In this document: positions 25,426-33,841 of the stretch, piece after piece
How the letters are laid out: each line of letters opens with the position of its first letter
Position numbering within the stretch: the first letter of the stretch is position 1
Source: ZLKRG08 sp051006515
GTDB lineage: Bacteria > Actinomycetota > Actinomycetes > Nanopelagicales > Nanopelagicaceae
Assembly: GCA_051006515.1 (NCBI GenBank)
Contig: JBPCTD010000096.1
Span: forward strand, 1-48,402
Direction: 5' to 3'
DNA length: 48,402 nucleotides
Position numbers and translations under genes: made by a program
Notes under the pieces: generated by a model
The model's input: the letters and a program-made list of their open reading frames with translations, nothing else
What the model was told of the DNA's origin: nothing
The model's database searches: none

Positions 25426-26907
25426 TTAGTTGTCTGAAAACCAACCTGACTTAGAAGGCCTATTGTTGGTCCAAATGTGCTTACTTTCAAGGTATTCCTG
25501 CAGCCCATGTTCGCCTAATTCGCGACCGATGCCTGAAGCTTTGAAACCACCCCATTCAGCTTGTGGTTTATAAGGGCCAAAATCATTGATCCAAACAGTT
25601 CCATGGCGTAGCGCTCTAGAAACACGATTTGCCTTTGCAATATCGCCACTCCAGACCGCGCCACTTAACCCATAAATTGTGTCATTTCCAAGTGCAATCG
25701 CTTCAGCTTCAGTTTCAAAAGTTTCAACTGTAACTATTGGACCGAATGACTCATCTTGTACGCAACTCATTTTGGTATTGCAGCCATCTAAAACTGTTGG
25801 CGGGAAATAATTGCCTTTGGCATATGCGCCATCACTTAAAATCTTGCCACCTACCAATAACTTTGCACCTTCTGCTACGCCTTTGTCGACGTACTCTTGA
25901 ACTTTTTTCAAGTGGTTAGCGCTAATTAATGGACCGGTTTCGGTTGCGGGATCATCTGGTCCGCCAACTTTTATTTGCTTTGCTCTGCGAACGATTTCAG
26001 TGACCACTTGTTCGTGAATTGATTTCTCAACAATCAATCTGGTGCCGGCAGAACATACTTGACCTGAATGTAGGAAAGCCGCGGTTACTGCATAATCTAT
26101 TGCCGCATCCAGATTAGCATCGGCAAAAATGATATTTGGATTTTTACCGCCTAATTCAAGGGCCACTTTCTTTATTGTTTTAGCTGCCATAGTCATGATG
26201 CGCTGACCAATTGCCAATGAACCAGTAAAGGAGACTAAATCAACGCGCGGATCGCTGGTTAATGAATCCCCGATTACCGAGCCTCGACCTAAAACTAGAT
26301 TTGCCACTCCTGAAGGCACTCCAGCTTCGTCAATTAATTTAAATAAATGGATTGCAGTTGATGGCGTAAGTTCTGCAGGCTTTACTATAAATGTGCAACC
26401 TGCAACTAAAGCAGGCGCAACTTTCCAAGAAACTTGTAGCAATGGATAGTTCCATGGACCAATCAGAGAACAGACTCCGATTGGCTCTTGAACTACGCGA
26501 GAATCAATGTTTTCTTGGCCAATTTCGACTTTTCGCTCGTGCGCTCTTGCTCCGATATTTGCAAAGTGTCGAAAACAGGCAATGACATCGATGATGTCAT
26601 ATTCTGCTTCCACTAAGCGCTTGCCAGTATCTTCGCTTTCAAATTTGGCTAATATCTTTAGATCGCGCTCCATCAAATCTGCGATCCTTGATACTAATTG
26701 AGCGCGCTTTTCAAAGCTCCAATGCGGAAACTCTCCTTGGTCAAATGCCTTTCTAGCGGCAGTTAACGCAAGCTCTACATCTTCTACTCCAGCTTCCGCA
26801 ACGGTACAAACTAGATGACCATCAGCTGGACTGATTACATCCCAAGTATGGCCAGCACTTGCTGCTTGCCACTTGCCTTCGATGTAGAGAGTTTCGGACA
26901 TTTTCAA
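25426..26907 (-). CDS. betB: Betaine aldehyde dehydrogenase
   Basis: This 493-residue NAD(P)-dependent aldehyde dehydrogenase should turn betaine aldehyde into glycine betaine. Family residues are in place: Asn153 in PWNYPLLQ, VKPAELTP (175-182), FTGSLAIGQ, the general base Glu251 in LELGGKNPNI and the nucleophile Cys285 in SGQVCSAG. ESFGPIV and the C-terminal GHGLQEYLESKH-like end fit the family. A second Met two codons in (26901) is a possible start. It begins six nt after the mtgB stop and is followed by proV after 17 nt, so betaine production, betaine import and betaine demethylation share one transcript. Other aldehydes are possible, but the setting is strongly in favour of BetB. Confidence 0.9.
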   Translation of the reverse strand: MKMSETLYIEGKWQAASAGHTWDVISPADGHLVCTVAEAGVEDVELALTAARKAFDQGEFPHWSFEKRAQLVSRIADLMERDLKILAKFESEDTGKRLVEAEYDIIDVIACFRHFANIGARAHERKVEIGQENIDSRVVQEPIGVCSLIGPWNYPLLQVSWKVAPALVAGCTFIVKPAELTPSTAIHLFKLIDEAGVPSGVANLVLGRGSVIGDSLTSDPRVDLVSFTGSLAIGQRIMTMAAKTIKKVALELGGKNPNIIFADANLDAAIDYAVTAAFLHSGQVCSAGTRLIVEKSIHEQVVTEIVRRAKQIKVGGPDDPATETGPLISANHLKKVQEYVDKGVAEGAKLLVGGKILSDGAYAKGNYFPPTVLDGCNTKMSCVQDESFGPIVTVETFETEAEAIALGNDTIYGLSGAVWSGDIAKANRVSRALRHGTVWINDFGPYKPQAEWGGFKASGIGRELGEHGLQEYLESKHIWTNNRPSKSGWFSDN

Positions 26908-26913
26908 CTTTAA

Positions 26914-28350
26914 CTAATCTAACTCGCTCTTTCGTTTAGCAACGTAATCGGTAAGACCTGTAAGTACTGATGTATCAATCTCTGGCTGTTCGTACTCTTC
27001 TAACTTCTTCTTCCAGATCTCTTCCGCGCGAGCGCGAGTGTCCTTTGCGCCTAAACGATTCCATCGTTCGTAGTTATCGCTATTGGTTAGGAACGGACGA
27101 TAGAAGCAATCGCGGAAACGCTCCATGGTGTGCGCTGCACCTAAGAAGTGTCCACCATGGCCTACTTCAAGGTGTGCATCAAATGCCAATGATCCTTCAT
27201 TGAATTCAAGTGGTGTGAATTCCGCTTGAAGTGCTTGCAGGATTTCAATATCAACAATGAATTTGTCATAGGAAGAAACCAAACCGCCTTCTAGCCAGCC
27301 ATCCGTGTGCATTACCCAGTTGGTGCCTGCTAAAAATGTTGGCAACATCGTCATAATTGTTTGGTATCCAGCTTGTGCATCTACAGATTGTGATGAGTTC
27401 AAGCCTCCACCGCCACGGAAAGGCAAGTTAAAACTACGTGCAATTTGGCCGGTGCAGAGTAATCCGATACCTGATTCTGGAGTACCAAATTGCGGTGATC
27501 CAGATTGCATATCAACATTTGATAAGAAGGAGCCAAATACCACTGGCGTGCCAGGACGAAGCAACTGTGCCAAAGCAATACCGGTTAGCGCTTCGGCAAT
27601 TTGTTGCGCCAAAGTTGCTGGAATTGTTACTGGAGACATCGCGCCCATCAATAAGAATGGCGTGAACACCACTGGTTGGCCTGCCAATGCATATTCGCGC
27701 ATTGAATCCAACATACGATCATCCCAACGAAGTGGTGAGTTGCAGTTAACCAAAGAAATTAGCGCTGGCATCTCCTCGATGGCTTTGCGGCCACCATGAA
27801 TAATTTCTGTCATAGCAATAACATCTTTTGCATTCTCTGCGGTTACAACATTGCCCATAAAGAATTTGTCAGTCAAAGTTGCTTGCGCAAAGACCATATC
27901 TAAATGGCGAGAATCTAGTGATAGATCATTTGGTTCTACAACTACGCCACCAACAGAATCGAGTGCATCGAAACTTTGAGCTAACCTGCAGAAATTTTCA
28001 AAATCTTTAAATGTGCCGTCGCGACGGGTGCTACCTTCAAGAACGAATGGTGGACCATAAACGCCACCAAAGACCATGGCATCTCCGCCAATATGTACAT
28101 TGCGTTTTGGATTTCGTGCGCGAAGATCGAATTCCTTTGGCGCTTTTGCAACTTGCTTCAATATCCACTCTGGATCGAACTTAACGTTCTCGCCGCTAAC
28201 CTCTTGTCCGGCCTCTTTCAGCATTTCAACTGCCCAAGGGCTTGCAAACTCGATTCCAATTTCGGAGACGATTCGCTTCCATCCCGCAGTTAGGGTTGCC
28301 ATTGATTCCTCGGAGAGGATTTCATAACGAGGCATTTTGTTAATAAACAT
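26914..28350 (-). CDS. mtgB: Non-pyrrolysine MttB-family corrinoid methyltransferase, probable glycine betaine methyltransferase
   Basis: This 478-residue protein belongs to the trimethylamine methyltransferase (MttB) superfamily. It has the family C-terminus GHGGHFLGAAHTMERFRDC followed by FYRPFLTNSDNYERW, and RGGGGLNSSQSVDAQAGYQT in mid-protein. No in-frame TAG occurs, so it lacks the pyrrolysine of true TMA methyltransferases. It fits the Pyl-free branch, whose characterised members move one methyl from glycine betaine (Desulfitobacterium MtgB), proline betaine or carnitine to a corrinoid protein. The context (BetA, BetB, ProXWV, dimethylglycine dehydrogenase) points to glycine betaine. 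The ATG at 28350 has AAAGG eight nt upstream; a longer frame to 28422 would cover the operator. It heads the mtgB-betB-proVWX operon and is divergent from the iclR-mtgC operon. Confidence 0.9.
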   Translation of the reverse strand: MFINKMPRYEILSEESMATLTAGWKRIVSEIGIEFASPWAVEMLKEAGQEVSGENVKFDPEWILKQVAKAPKEFDLRARNPKRNVHIGGDAMVFGGVYGPPFVLEGSTRRDGTFKDFENFCRLAQSFDALDSVGGVVVEPNDLSLDSRHLDMVFAQATLTDKFFMGNVVTAENAKDVIAMTEIIHGGRKAIEEMPALISLVNCNSPLRWDDRMLDSMREYALAGQPVVFTPFLLMGAMSPVTIPATLAQQIAEALTGIALAQLLRPGTPVVFGSFLSNVDMQSGSPQFGTPESGIGLLCTGQIARSFNLPFRGGGGLNSSQSVDAQAGYQTIMTMLPTFLAGTNWVMHTDGWLEGGLVSSYDKFIVDIEILQALQAEFTPLEFNEGSLAFDAHLEVGHGGHFLGAAHTMERFRDCFYRPFLTNSDNYERWNRLGAKDTRARAEEIWKKKLEEYEQPEIDTSVLTGLTDYVAKRKSELD

Positions 28351-28404
28351 TTCGCGCGCCTTTCGCTCTTGACCGAAGTCAACCATAGAGAATACGCTCA
28401 GATA

Positions 28405-28422
28405 ATGGAACAGCCGTTCCAT
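28405..28422. promoter_or_regulatory. Probable IclR operator in the betaine divergent promoter
   Basis: ATGGAACAGCCGTTCCAT has perfect 7-bp arms around a 4-nt centre, and a third half-site GTTGGAAC follows at 28425-28432. It lies in the 113-bp gap between mtgB (minus) and iclR (plus). GATAAT (28401-28406) could be the -10 of the iclR operon, with TCAACC (28379-28384) as a weak -35 16 nt before; the palindrome overlaps this -10. The site could thus control both transcripts at once. Confidence 0.55.
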
Positions 28423-28463
28423 ATGTTGGAACTCTTTTTTCTGGCTTTAGTCGAAGGGGAAAC

Positions 28464-29225
28464 ATGGCGCTCACCGGTACACAAGCGGTTGATCGCGCGA
28501 CCTCTTTATTAATTGCAATTTTAAATGCGCCAAAGCCACCGCTACTTTCGGAATTAGCTCGCGAACTGCATTTACCAAAATCCACTACTTCAAGAATTTT
28601 AGGTGCGTTAGAACGCCAAGGTTTAATCCGCAGAGATCGAGACGGTGCATACATAGGCGGCGATGTATTGATGCGCTTTGCCTCTCTGCAAAATCAAGAT
28701 TCCACATTGGTAAACAAAATGCGCTCAGTTCTTGAAAGTCTAGCCGCTAAAACTTCTGAATCTATTAACTTAGCGATTCCTGGTAATAACGAATTAAAGT
28801 TAATTGATCAGGTTGATGGGCAATATTTATTAGGTGCTACAAATTGGGTAGGCCGCCATGTTCCCTATCACGCTTCTGCTCTGGGTAAAGTTTTATTGGC
28901 ATTTGGCGCAGCCCAACTTCCAACTGGAAATTTGCAGAGCAAGACCAGCCGCACCATCACTTCAAGAGCAACGCTAAGCAAAGAGTTGGAAAAGGTGCGC
29001 AAACAAGGTTTTGCAATTATTGATAGCGAACTCGAAGAAGGTCTCGTAGCAGTTGCCGCTCCAGTTTATGGACCAACTGGTGCCGTGGTTGCCGCTATTT
29101 CGATTTCAGGACCAGATGCTCGTATAACTAAAGAGCAATTAATTAAGTTTGGTGAGTTAATCATCAAAGAGTTAAAACGCAACAACATAACTAGCAAGTT
29201 AACTGGAAAGGCAGGCGCAGCATGA
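28464..29225 (+). CDS. IclR-family regulator of the betaine demethylation genes
   Basis: This 253-residue IclR-type protein has an N-terminal winged helix-turn-helix (TQAVDRATSLLIAILNA, LLSELARELHLPKSTTSRILGALERQ, wing about 55-70) and a ligand domain from about 85. Family parts there are HASALGKVLLAF and the closing GLVAVAAPVYGPTGAVVAAI stretch. The ATG is preceded by AAGGGGA at a good distance. Its stop overlaps the corrinoid-protein start (ATGA), so regulator and corrinoid operon are translated together. The palindrome at 28405-28422 is its likely site. The ligand is probably a pathway compound such as glycine betaine or choline; this is inference. Confidence 0.9.
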   Translation: MALTGTQAVDRATSLLIAILNAPKPPLLSELARELHLPKSTTSRILGALERQGLIRRDRDGAYIGGDVLMRFASLQNQDSTLVNKMRSVLESLAAKTSESINLAIPGNNELKLIDQVDGQYLLGATNWVGRHVPYHASALGKVLLAFGAAQLPTGNLQSKTSRTITSRATLSKELEKVRKQGFAIIDSELEEGLVAVAAPVYGPTGAVVAAISISGPDARITKEQLIKFGELIIKELKRNNITSKLTGKAGAA

Positions 29226-29881
29226 GCCACGAAGATATCCTCAAAGGACTGTTTGATGAGACTCTGGTCGGAAATGCTCCAGCAGTACTCGAATTAACTA
29301 ATAAAGGAATTGCAGATGGTATGACTCCGTCTTCTATTCTCTTTGATGCGCTGATTCCAGCTCTTGAAGAGGTTGGTGCACGATTCGAGCGTGGCGATTT
29401 CTTCGTACCTGAAATGCTTATCTCCGGAAAAGCCATGTCTGGCGCGCTAAATGTGCTCCGTCCGCTATTAGCTCAAACTGGTGCGGAAACTATCGGAACA
29501 TTTTTGATGGGTACAGTTAAAGGCGATGTACACGATATTGGAAAGAATCTAGTTAACATCATGTTGGAAGGTGCTGGATTCACCGTTATTGATATTGGTG
29601 TTCAGTGTGCACCAGAAAAATTTATTGCAGCAATCAACGAACATAAGCCAGATATTGTTGGCATGTCAGCTTTCTTAACTACCACTATGCCAATGTTCAA
29701 AGTAAATATCCATGAGATCAATAAAGCAGGTCTTCGTGATCAAGTGATTATCATGGTTGGCGGAGCTCCAGTTACTCAAGAATATGCAGATGTCGTTGGC
29801 GCTGATGGTTATGCCGCTGATGCATCTAGCGCAGTTAAAGTTGCCAAGGAATTGTTAGCAAAGCGTCGCGCTGCGGTATGA
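29222..29881 (+). CDS. mtgC: Corrinoid (B12-binding) methyl-carrier protein
   Basis: This 219-residue carrier has the two-domain build of MtbC/MttC/MtgC proteins. An N-terminal four-helix cap (about 1-88) is followed by a Rossmann-type B12 domain (about 90-212). The cobalt-ligand motif DxHxxG reads DVHDIG with Asp102, His104 and Gly107; His104 is the lower ligand. Further B12-contact parts are MSAFLTTTM and MVGGAPVT. It would accept a methyl group from the MttB-family enzyme encoded on the other side of iclR and hand it to MtgA. It is coupled by 4-nt overlaps to iclR upstream and metV downstream. Confidence 0.93.
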   Translation: MSHEDILKGLFDETLVGNAPAVLELTNKGIADGMTPSSILFDALIPALEEVGARFERGDFFVPEMLISGKAMSGALNVLRPLLAQTGAETIGTFLMGTVKGDVHDIGKNLVNIMLEGAGFTVIDIGVQCAPEKFIAAINEHKPDIVGMSAFLTTTMPMFKVNIHEINKAGLRDQVIIMVGGAPVTQEYADVVGADGYAADASSAVKVAKELLAKRRAAV

Positions 29882-30243
29882 AATTCCTGCCCTTAATCGA
29901 AGACGCTATCAAGAAGCCAGTCTTTGGCTGTCAGATGTGCGGCCAATGTGTGCTGCATTCAACTGGCATGGTCTGTCCGATGACTTGCCCAAAAACTTTA
30001 CGTAATGGCCCTTGCGGCGGAGTACGTGAGAACGGAAATTGCGAAGTAAAACCTGAGATGCAATGTATCTGGGTAAAAGCTTACGATCGCAAAGAAACTT
30101 TACATCTGCCTCAAGCTTGGAAAGATCATTACAATGATTTAAGACCGCCAGTTGATATGCGCCTTAAAGGCACATCATCTTGGCTTAATTTAATTACTAA
30201 GCGTGATAAGCAGACTCCTAAGGGTTGGGCAGATAATGTCTAA
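29878..30243 (+). CDS. metV: Methylenetetrahydrofolate reductase C-terminal-domain protein (MetV-like)
   Basis: This 121-residue Cys-rich protein matches the MTHFR C-terminal domain found as MetV in acetogens. It has the motif CQMCGQC, then CPMTCPKTLRNGPCGG and two further Cys in the ENGNCEVKPEMQC region, enough for a metal or Fe-S site. Acetogen MetV is about 200 residues, so this is a short form. MetV helps MetF handle methyl-THF and its electron partner. The gene overlaps mtgC by 4 nt and metF by 8 nt, strongly suggesting a MetVF complex that here works in the oxidative direction. Confidence 0.85.
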   Translation: MKFLPLIEDAIKKPVFGCQMCGQCVLHSTGMVCPMTCPKTLRNGPCGGVRENGNCEVKPEMQCIWVKAYDRKETLHLPQAWKDHYNDLRPPVDMRLKGTSSWLNLITKRDKQTPKGWADNV

Positions 30244-31129
30244 TCTCCAGCATCTCCTTGAGAACACCAATGAATTAGTTTTCACCGCCGAATTTCCATC
30301 CATTGATGGTGGCGGAATGGAGAAAGTTGCCAAAGCTGCAGATCGGTTACGTCCTTGGTTTGACGCCGTTAATTCCACCGATAATGCCGCAGCACATGCT
30401 CATGCCTCCAATTTAGCGGTAGCAATTGCTATAAAACAGCATGGTTTAGAGCCGGTTATGCAGATTGCTCAACGCGATAAGAATCGTTTAGCAGTGCAAG
30501 CAGACATTATGGGAGCGGCACTTCATGGCATAGAAAACATCGCACTTATGACTGGCGATGATGTAACTGCAGGCGATGAACCTGAGACTCGCCGAGTATT
30601 TGATTTAGATGGTCCCATTGCAATTAAAGTAGCAGATGTTTTAAGAAATGGAACTTATCTATCTGGTCGCAAAATTACACCTGCACCAAATCTATTTATC
30701 AGCGCAGTTGAAAATCCAGGCACCCATCCCCTTGAATATCGTGTAGATCGCGCAATTAAAAAGCAGCGCGCTGGCGCACGTTGGCTGCAGCTGCAACTTT
30801 GTTTTCATATGGATCGCTTAGAGAATTTCTGCAAAGGAGTAGCGGCATACAATACAAATTTGCCACTCTTTCCAAATGTTATTTTGATAAAAGGTGCTAA
30901 AGGAATGCAGTTCATGAACGAAAATGTTCGTGGCATCAATATTCCACAAGATTTAATTGATCGAGTCGCTAAAGCTGCTGACCCAGCAGAAGAGGCTTAT
31001 CAATTAACTCTAGAACTTGCTAAACATGCGCTAGCTCAACCAAGCGTAAGGGGCTTACACATTACAGATTTCCGTCATGACGACACACTCGCTCGCTTAA
31101 TGACGGACCTAGGAAGAACGGAAAAATAA
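30236..31129 (+). CDS. metF: Methylenetetrahydrofolate reductase (MetF-like)
   Basis: This 297-residue flavoprotein interconverts 5-methyl-THF and 5,10-methylene-THF. Family parts are FTAEFPSIDGGGMEKV near the N-terminus, STDNAAAHAHASNLAVAIA, ENIALMTGDDV near 100-110 and the C-terminal GLHITDFRHD. The ATG at 30236 lies inside the last codons of metV; a longer frame from 30203 would overlap more and has no better ribosome site. In this operon the likely flow is from methyl-THF to methylene-THF, opposite to methionine synthesis. The electron acceptor is not shown by the sequence. The stop overlaps the mtgA start by 1 nt (TAATG). Confidence 0.92.
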   Translation: MSNLQHLLENTNELVFTAEFPSIDGGGMEKVAKAADRLRPWFDAVNSTDNAAAHAHASNLAVAIAIKQHGLEPVMQIAQRDKNRLAVQADIMGAALHGIENIALMTGDDVTAGDEPETRRVFDLDGPIAIKVADVLRNGTYLSGRKITPAPNLFISAVENPGTHPLEYRVDRAIKKQRAGARWLQLQLCFHMDRLENFCKGVAAYNTNLPLFPNVILIKGAKGMQFMNENVRGINIPQDLIDRVAKAADPAEEAYQLTLELAKHALAQPSVRGLHITDFRHDDTLARLMTDLGRTEK

Positions 31130-31986
31130 TGCAAACTACAGTTAGCTCACCTACAAAAACCGTAATCATCGGAGATGATCAGCCATTTTGCATCATCGGT
31201 GAGCGCATCAATCCAACTGGTCGCCGCATCTTCCAAGAACAGGTACGCGCTGGAGATTTATCAGCAATAATTAAAGATGTTAAAGCACAGGTAGATGGCG
31301 GCGCAGATATGCTCGATGTGAACATGGGCGTACCGCTTACTGATGAAGCAGATTTAATGCGCCAAGCAATCAAAATGGTGCAAGAACTTACCGATCTACC
31401 TATCTGTATCGATTCTTCGGTATTAGAGGCGTTAGAAGCTGGTTTGCAGACTTATCAAGGTCGTGCACTAGTTAATTCAACTACCGGCGAAGATGAGCGT
31501 TTAGACCATATTTTACCTTTGGTAAAGAAGTACGACGCTGCCATCATCGCACTTCCCAATGATGAAACCGAAATTCCAATGACGGTAGAAGATCGTTTAA
31601 AGATTACCGAGAAGATCTTGCGCGCTTGCGATAAGTACGGTGTTTCTCATGATCGTCTTCTAATCGACCCACTTGCTATGCCAATTGGTGCAGAACCACA
31701 AGCCGGCAATCTCTTCTTCGAAACTGTGCATGAAATTAAAACTCGGTGGGATTTAAATATGACTTGTGGTGCATCAAATGTTTCATTTGGTATGCCAAAT
31801 CGCCACGCTATTAATGCAGCATTTCTTCCTGCTGCAATGACAGTCGGATTAACAAGCGCAGTTATGGATGCACGTACTCCTGAAATTGTTTCAGCAGTTC
31901 GCGCTACCGATATTTTGCTTGGTAATGATCAATACGGTGGAAACTGGATTTCCCGCTTCAGAGCAATGGAAGCAGCCAAATCTTAA
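31129..31986 (+). CDS. mtgA: Methylcorrinoid:tetrahydrofolate methyltransferase
   Basis: This 285-residue protein has the pterin-binding TIM barrel of MtgA, AcsE and the MetH folate domain. FCIIGERINPTGRR opens the barrel; DGGADMLDVNMGVP, ICIDSSVLEALEAGL, LVNSTTGEDERL, LLIDPLAMPIG and CGASNVSFGMPNR follow in the expected order, with the pterin-contact Asp and Asn residues present. It would move the methyl from the corrinoid protein to THF, feeding MetF. The length is that of stand-alone MtgA (about 270-300), with an N-terminal extension of about 18 residues. Translation is coupled to metF by 1 nt, and the next gene follows after 1 nt. Confidence 0.93.
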   Translation: MQTTVSSPTKTVIIGDDQPFCIIGERINPTGRRIFQEQVRAGDLSAIIKDVKAQVDGGADMLDVNMGVPLTDEADLMRQAIKMVQELTDLPICIDSSVLEALEAGLQTYQGRALVNSTTGEDERLDHILPLVKKYDAAIIALPNDETEIPMTVEDRLKITEKILRACDKYGVSHDRLLIDPLAMPIGAEPQAGNLFFETVHEIKTRWDLNMTCGASNVSFGMPNRHAINAAFLPAAMTVGLTSAVMDARTPEIVSAVRATDILLGNDQYGGNWISRFRAMEAAKS

Positions 31987-31987
31987 A

Positions 31988-33832
31988 ATGGCTAAAGAGT
32001 TCAACCCTGACCTTGAAGGTCATGATGGCACTGGCCGCGTTAAATTACATTTTCGCGCGTTAGAAAAAGGTGGCGAAGTCTCTGCGGAGAAAATCGTTAC
32101 TGTTCCATCCGGAGTTAGCGCATTTGATGCTGCATCCTGGAATGGAATTGCCATTGATTCAACTTGTGGCGGTTATGGAACATGTAAGAAATGCAAGATC
32201 CAAGTCACCGATGGCAGTGTCGAACCATCTAAATTAGATTTTCGCGCTTTCTCGGCAGAAGAGATTCAAAGTGGTTGGCGTTTAGCTTGCATGGTTCGAA
32301 GCACCAAAGATTTAAGTATTGATGTGCCACCGCTAACCACAAGGCCAAAGGCAGCGACTGTTGGCGTTGGCAGACAGATCATCCTTAGACCTGCGATCCA
32401 GAAGCGATATGTAGAAATGACAGAACCCACTTTGTCGGATCAGCGCACCGATATTGTCCGATTACTTGAAGCAATCGATGACATCGAACCAACATATTCG
32501 CTTGATATTTTGCGTGAATTACCAGGTGTGCTCCGTAAGAATAACTTTAAAGTCACCGCCGTTTTCGCAGATCAAGAGTTAATTGCCGTAGAACCAGGTG
32601 ACACCACCGAAGTTCGATTTGGAATTGCCTTTGATTTAGGCACCACTACTGTTGTGGCGACTTTGATTGATTTGAATACCGGCGCACCTGCTTCAGTTAA
32701 ATCCATCCTTAATAAGCAACAACCATTTGGCGCAGATGTAATTACACGTATCAGCGCAACCATGATGGACCCTGAAGGTTTAACCAAGTTACGTGCATTG
32801 GCGCAGGAAACATTGGCGCAGTTAACTAGAGAAGTTTGCGAAGAGGCCAATGTAGATTCAAACCATGTTTATGAAGTAGCTCTTGCTGGTAATGCGACTA
32901 TGACCCAAATTGTTTTAGGTATTGATCCAGAGCCACTGGGAGTTGCACCATTCATCATGGCAACTGCAGATTATGAGCCAGTAAATGCCACCGAACTTGG
33001 ACTTGCAATTCATCCTCGTGCAAAAGCAATTATTTTGCCATCACTTGGTGCTTATGTTGGTGGCGATATTGTGGCTGGCGCGCTTGCATCCGGTATGGAT
33101 CGAGATAAGCGACTTAGATTATTTATCGATGTCGGAACTAATTGCGAAATTATTTTAGGAAATGGCGAAAAAATTCTGGCAACAGCTGCACCTGCTGGTC
33201 CAGCATTTGAGGCTGCTTCGATTAAATGTGGTGTACGCGCTGCAGCTGGCGCAATCGAAACGGTAAAAGTTGTTGACGGCAAGTTAGAAATTGGCACTAT
33301 TGATGATGCTCCAGCTATCGGTATATGTGGCTCCGGACTTGTTGATGCCGTTGCTTGTTTAGTGCAACTTGGCGTGCTTGATCCATCAGGCAAATTCAAT
33401 GCAGTTGACGATCCAAATTTGGTCGAACGCGATGGTGAAAAGATCTATATGTTGACTGAAGATGTTTTCTTAAGCCAACGCGATGTGCGCGAATTGCAAT
33501 TTGCTAAAGCTGCCATTGCTACTGGTTGGGCCTTGTTGGCAGAGGAATTTGGTATCCAAGAAGCTGAAATCCAACAGGTTTTGCTAGCTGGTTCTTTCGG
33601 TTCTTACCTATCCCCTGCTTCCGCAGTAAAGATTGGTTTAGTGCCAAAGATCAGCGTTTTACGTATCGTCTCCGCCGGAAATGTCGCCGGAGAAGGTGCA
33701 AAGATGGCGCTACTTTCTACCCAAGAACGCCATGGTGCGACAACGTTGCTCGATGAAATCAAATATGTAGAACTTTCTGATCGTGAAGATTTCAACGATA
33801 AATTTGTGGAGCGATTGGCTTTTCCTAGCTAG
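31988..33832 (+). CDS. ATP-dependent corrinoid reductive activator (RACo-type Fe-S protein)
   Basis: This 614-residue protein restores the methyl-carrying state of oxidised corrinoid proteins. An N-terminal [2Fe-2S] ferredoxin domain (about 17-115) has Cys60, Cys66, Cys69 and Cys101. A middle linker follows, then an ASKHA/DUF4445 ATPase-like domain from about 205 with AFDLGTTTVVATLIDL, LAGNATM, FIDVGTNCEIILGNG, GICGSGLVDAVA and LAGSFGSYL. RACo and RamA of acetogens and methanogens share this role, but RamA has C-terminal ferredoxin clusters while this one has the RACo layout. I take the ATG at 31988; a longer frame from 31868 lies in mtgA. It implies that Co(I) is lost often, as expected if the cell meets oxygen. 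Confidence 0.92.
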   Translation: MAKEFNPDLEGHDGTGRVKLHFRALEKGGEVSAEKIVTVPSGVSAFDAASWNGIAIDSTCGGYGTCKKCKIQVTDGSVEPSKLDFRAFSAEEIQSGWRLACMVRSTKDLSIDVPPLTTRPKAATVGVGRQIILRPAIQKRYVEMTEPTLSDQRTDIVRLLEAIDDIEPTYSLDILRELPGVLRKNNFKVTAVFADQELIAVEPGDTTEVRFGIAFDLGTTTVVATLIDLNTGAPASVKSILNKQQPFGADVITRISATMMDPEGLTKLRALAQETLAQLTREVCEEANVDSNHVYEVALAGNATMTQIVLGIDPEPLGVAPFIMATADYEPVNATELGLAIHPRAKAIILPSLGAYVGGDIVAGALASGMDRDKRLRLFIDVGTNCEIILGNGEKILATAAPAGPAFEAASIKCGVRAAAGAIETVKVVDGKLEIGTIDDAPAIGICGSGLVDAVACLVQLGVLDPSGKFNAVDDPNLVERDGEKIYMLTEDVFLSQRDVRELQFAKAAIATGWALLAEEFGIQEAEIQQVLLAGSFGSYLSPASAVKIGLVPKISVLRIVSAGNVAGEGAKMALLSTQERHGATTLLDEIKYVELSDREDFNDKFVERLAFPS

Positions 33833-33841
33833 GAAATTAAT

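Noticed and set aside
26914..28350. Pyrrolysine-containing trimethylamine methyltransferase
   Set aside because: The frame is uninterrupted, with no in-frame TAG, and no pyl gene is in the window.
28351..28463. Cobalamin riboswitch before the corrinoid genes
   Set aside because: The 113-bp gap is filled by the palindrome and ribosome sites and is too short for the usual structure; no B12-box-like stretch was seen.
31868..31987. Longer N-terminus for the corrinoid activator
   Set aside because: The extra 40 residues lie inside mtgA in another frame and look random; the ATG at 31988 directly follows the mtgA stop.
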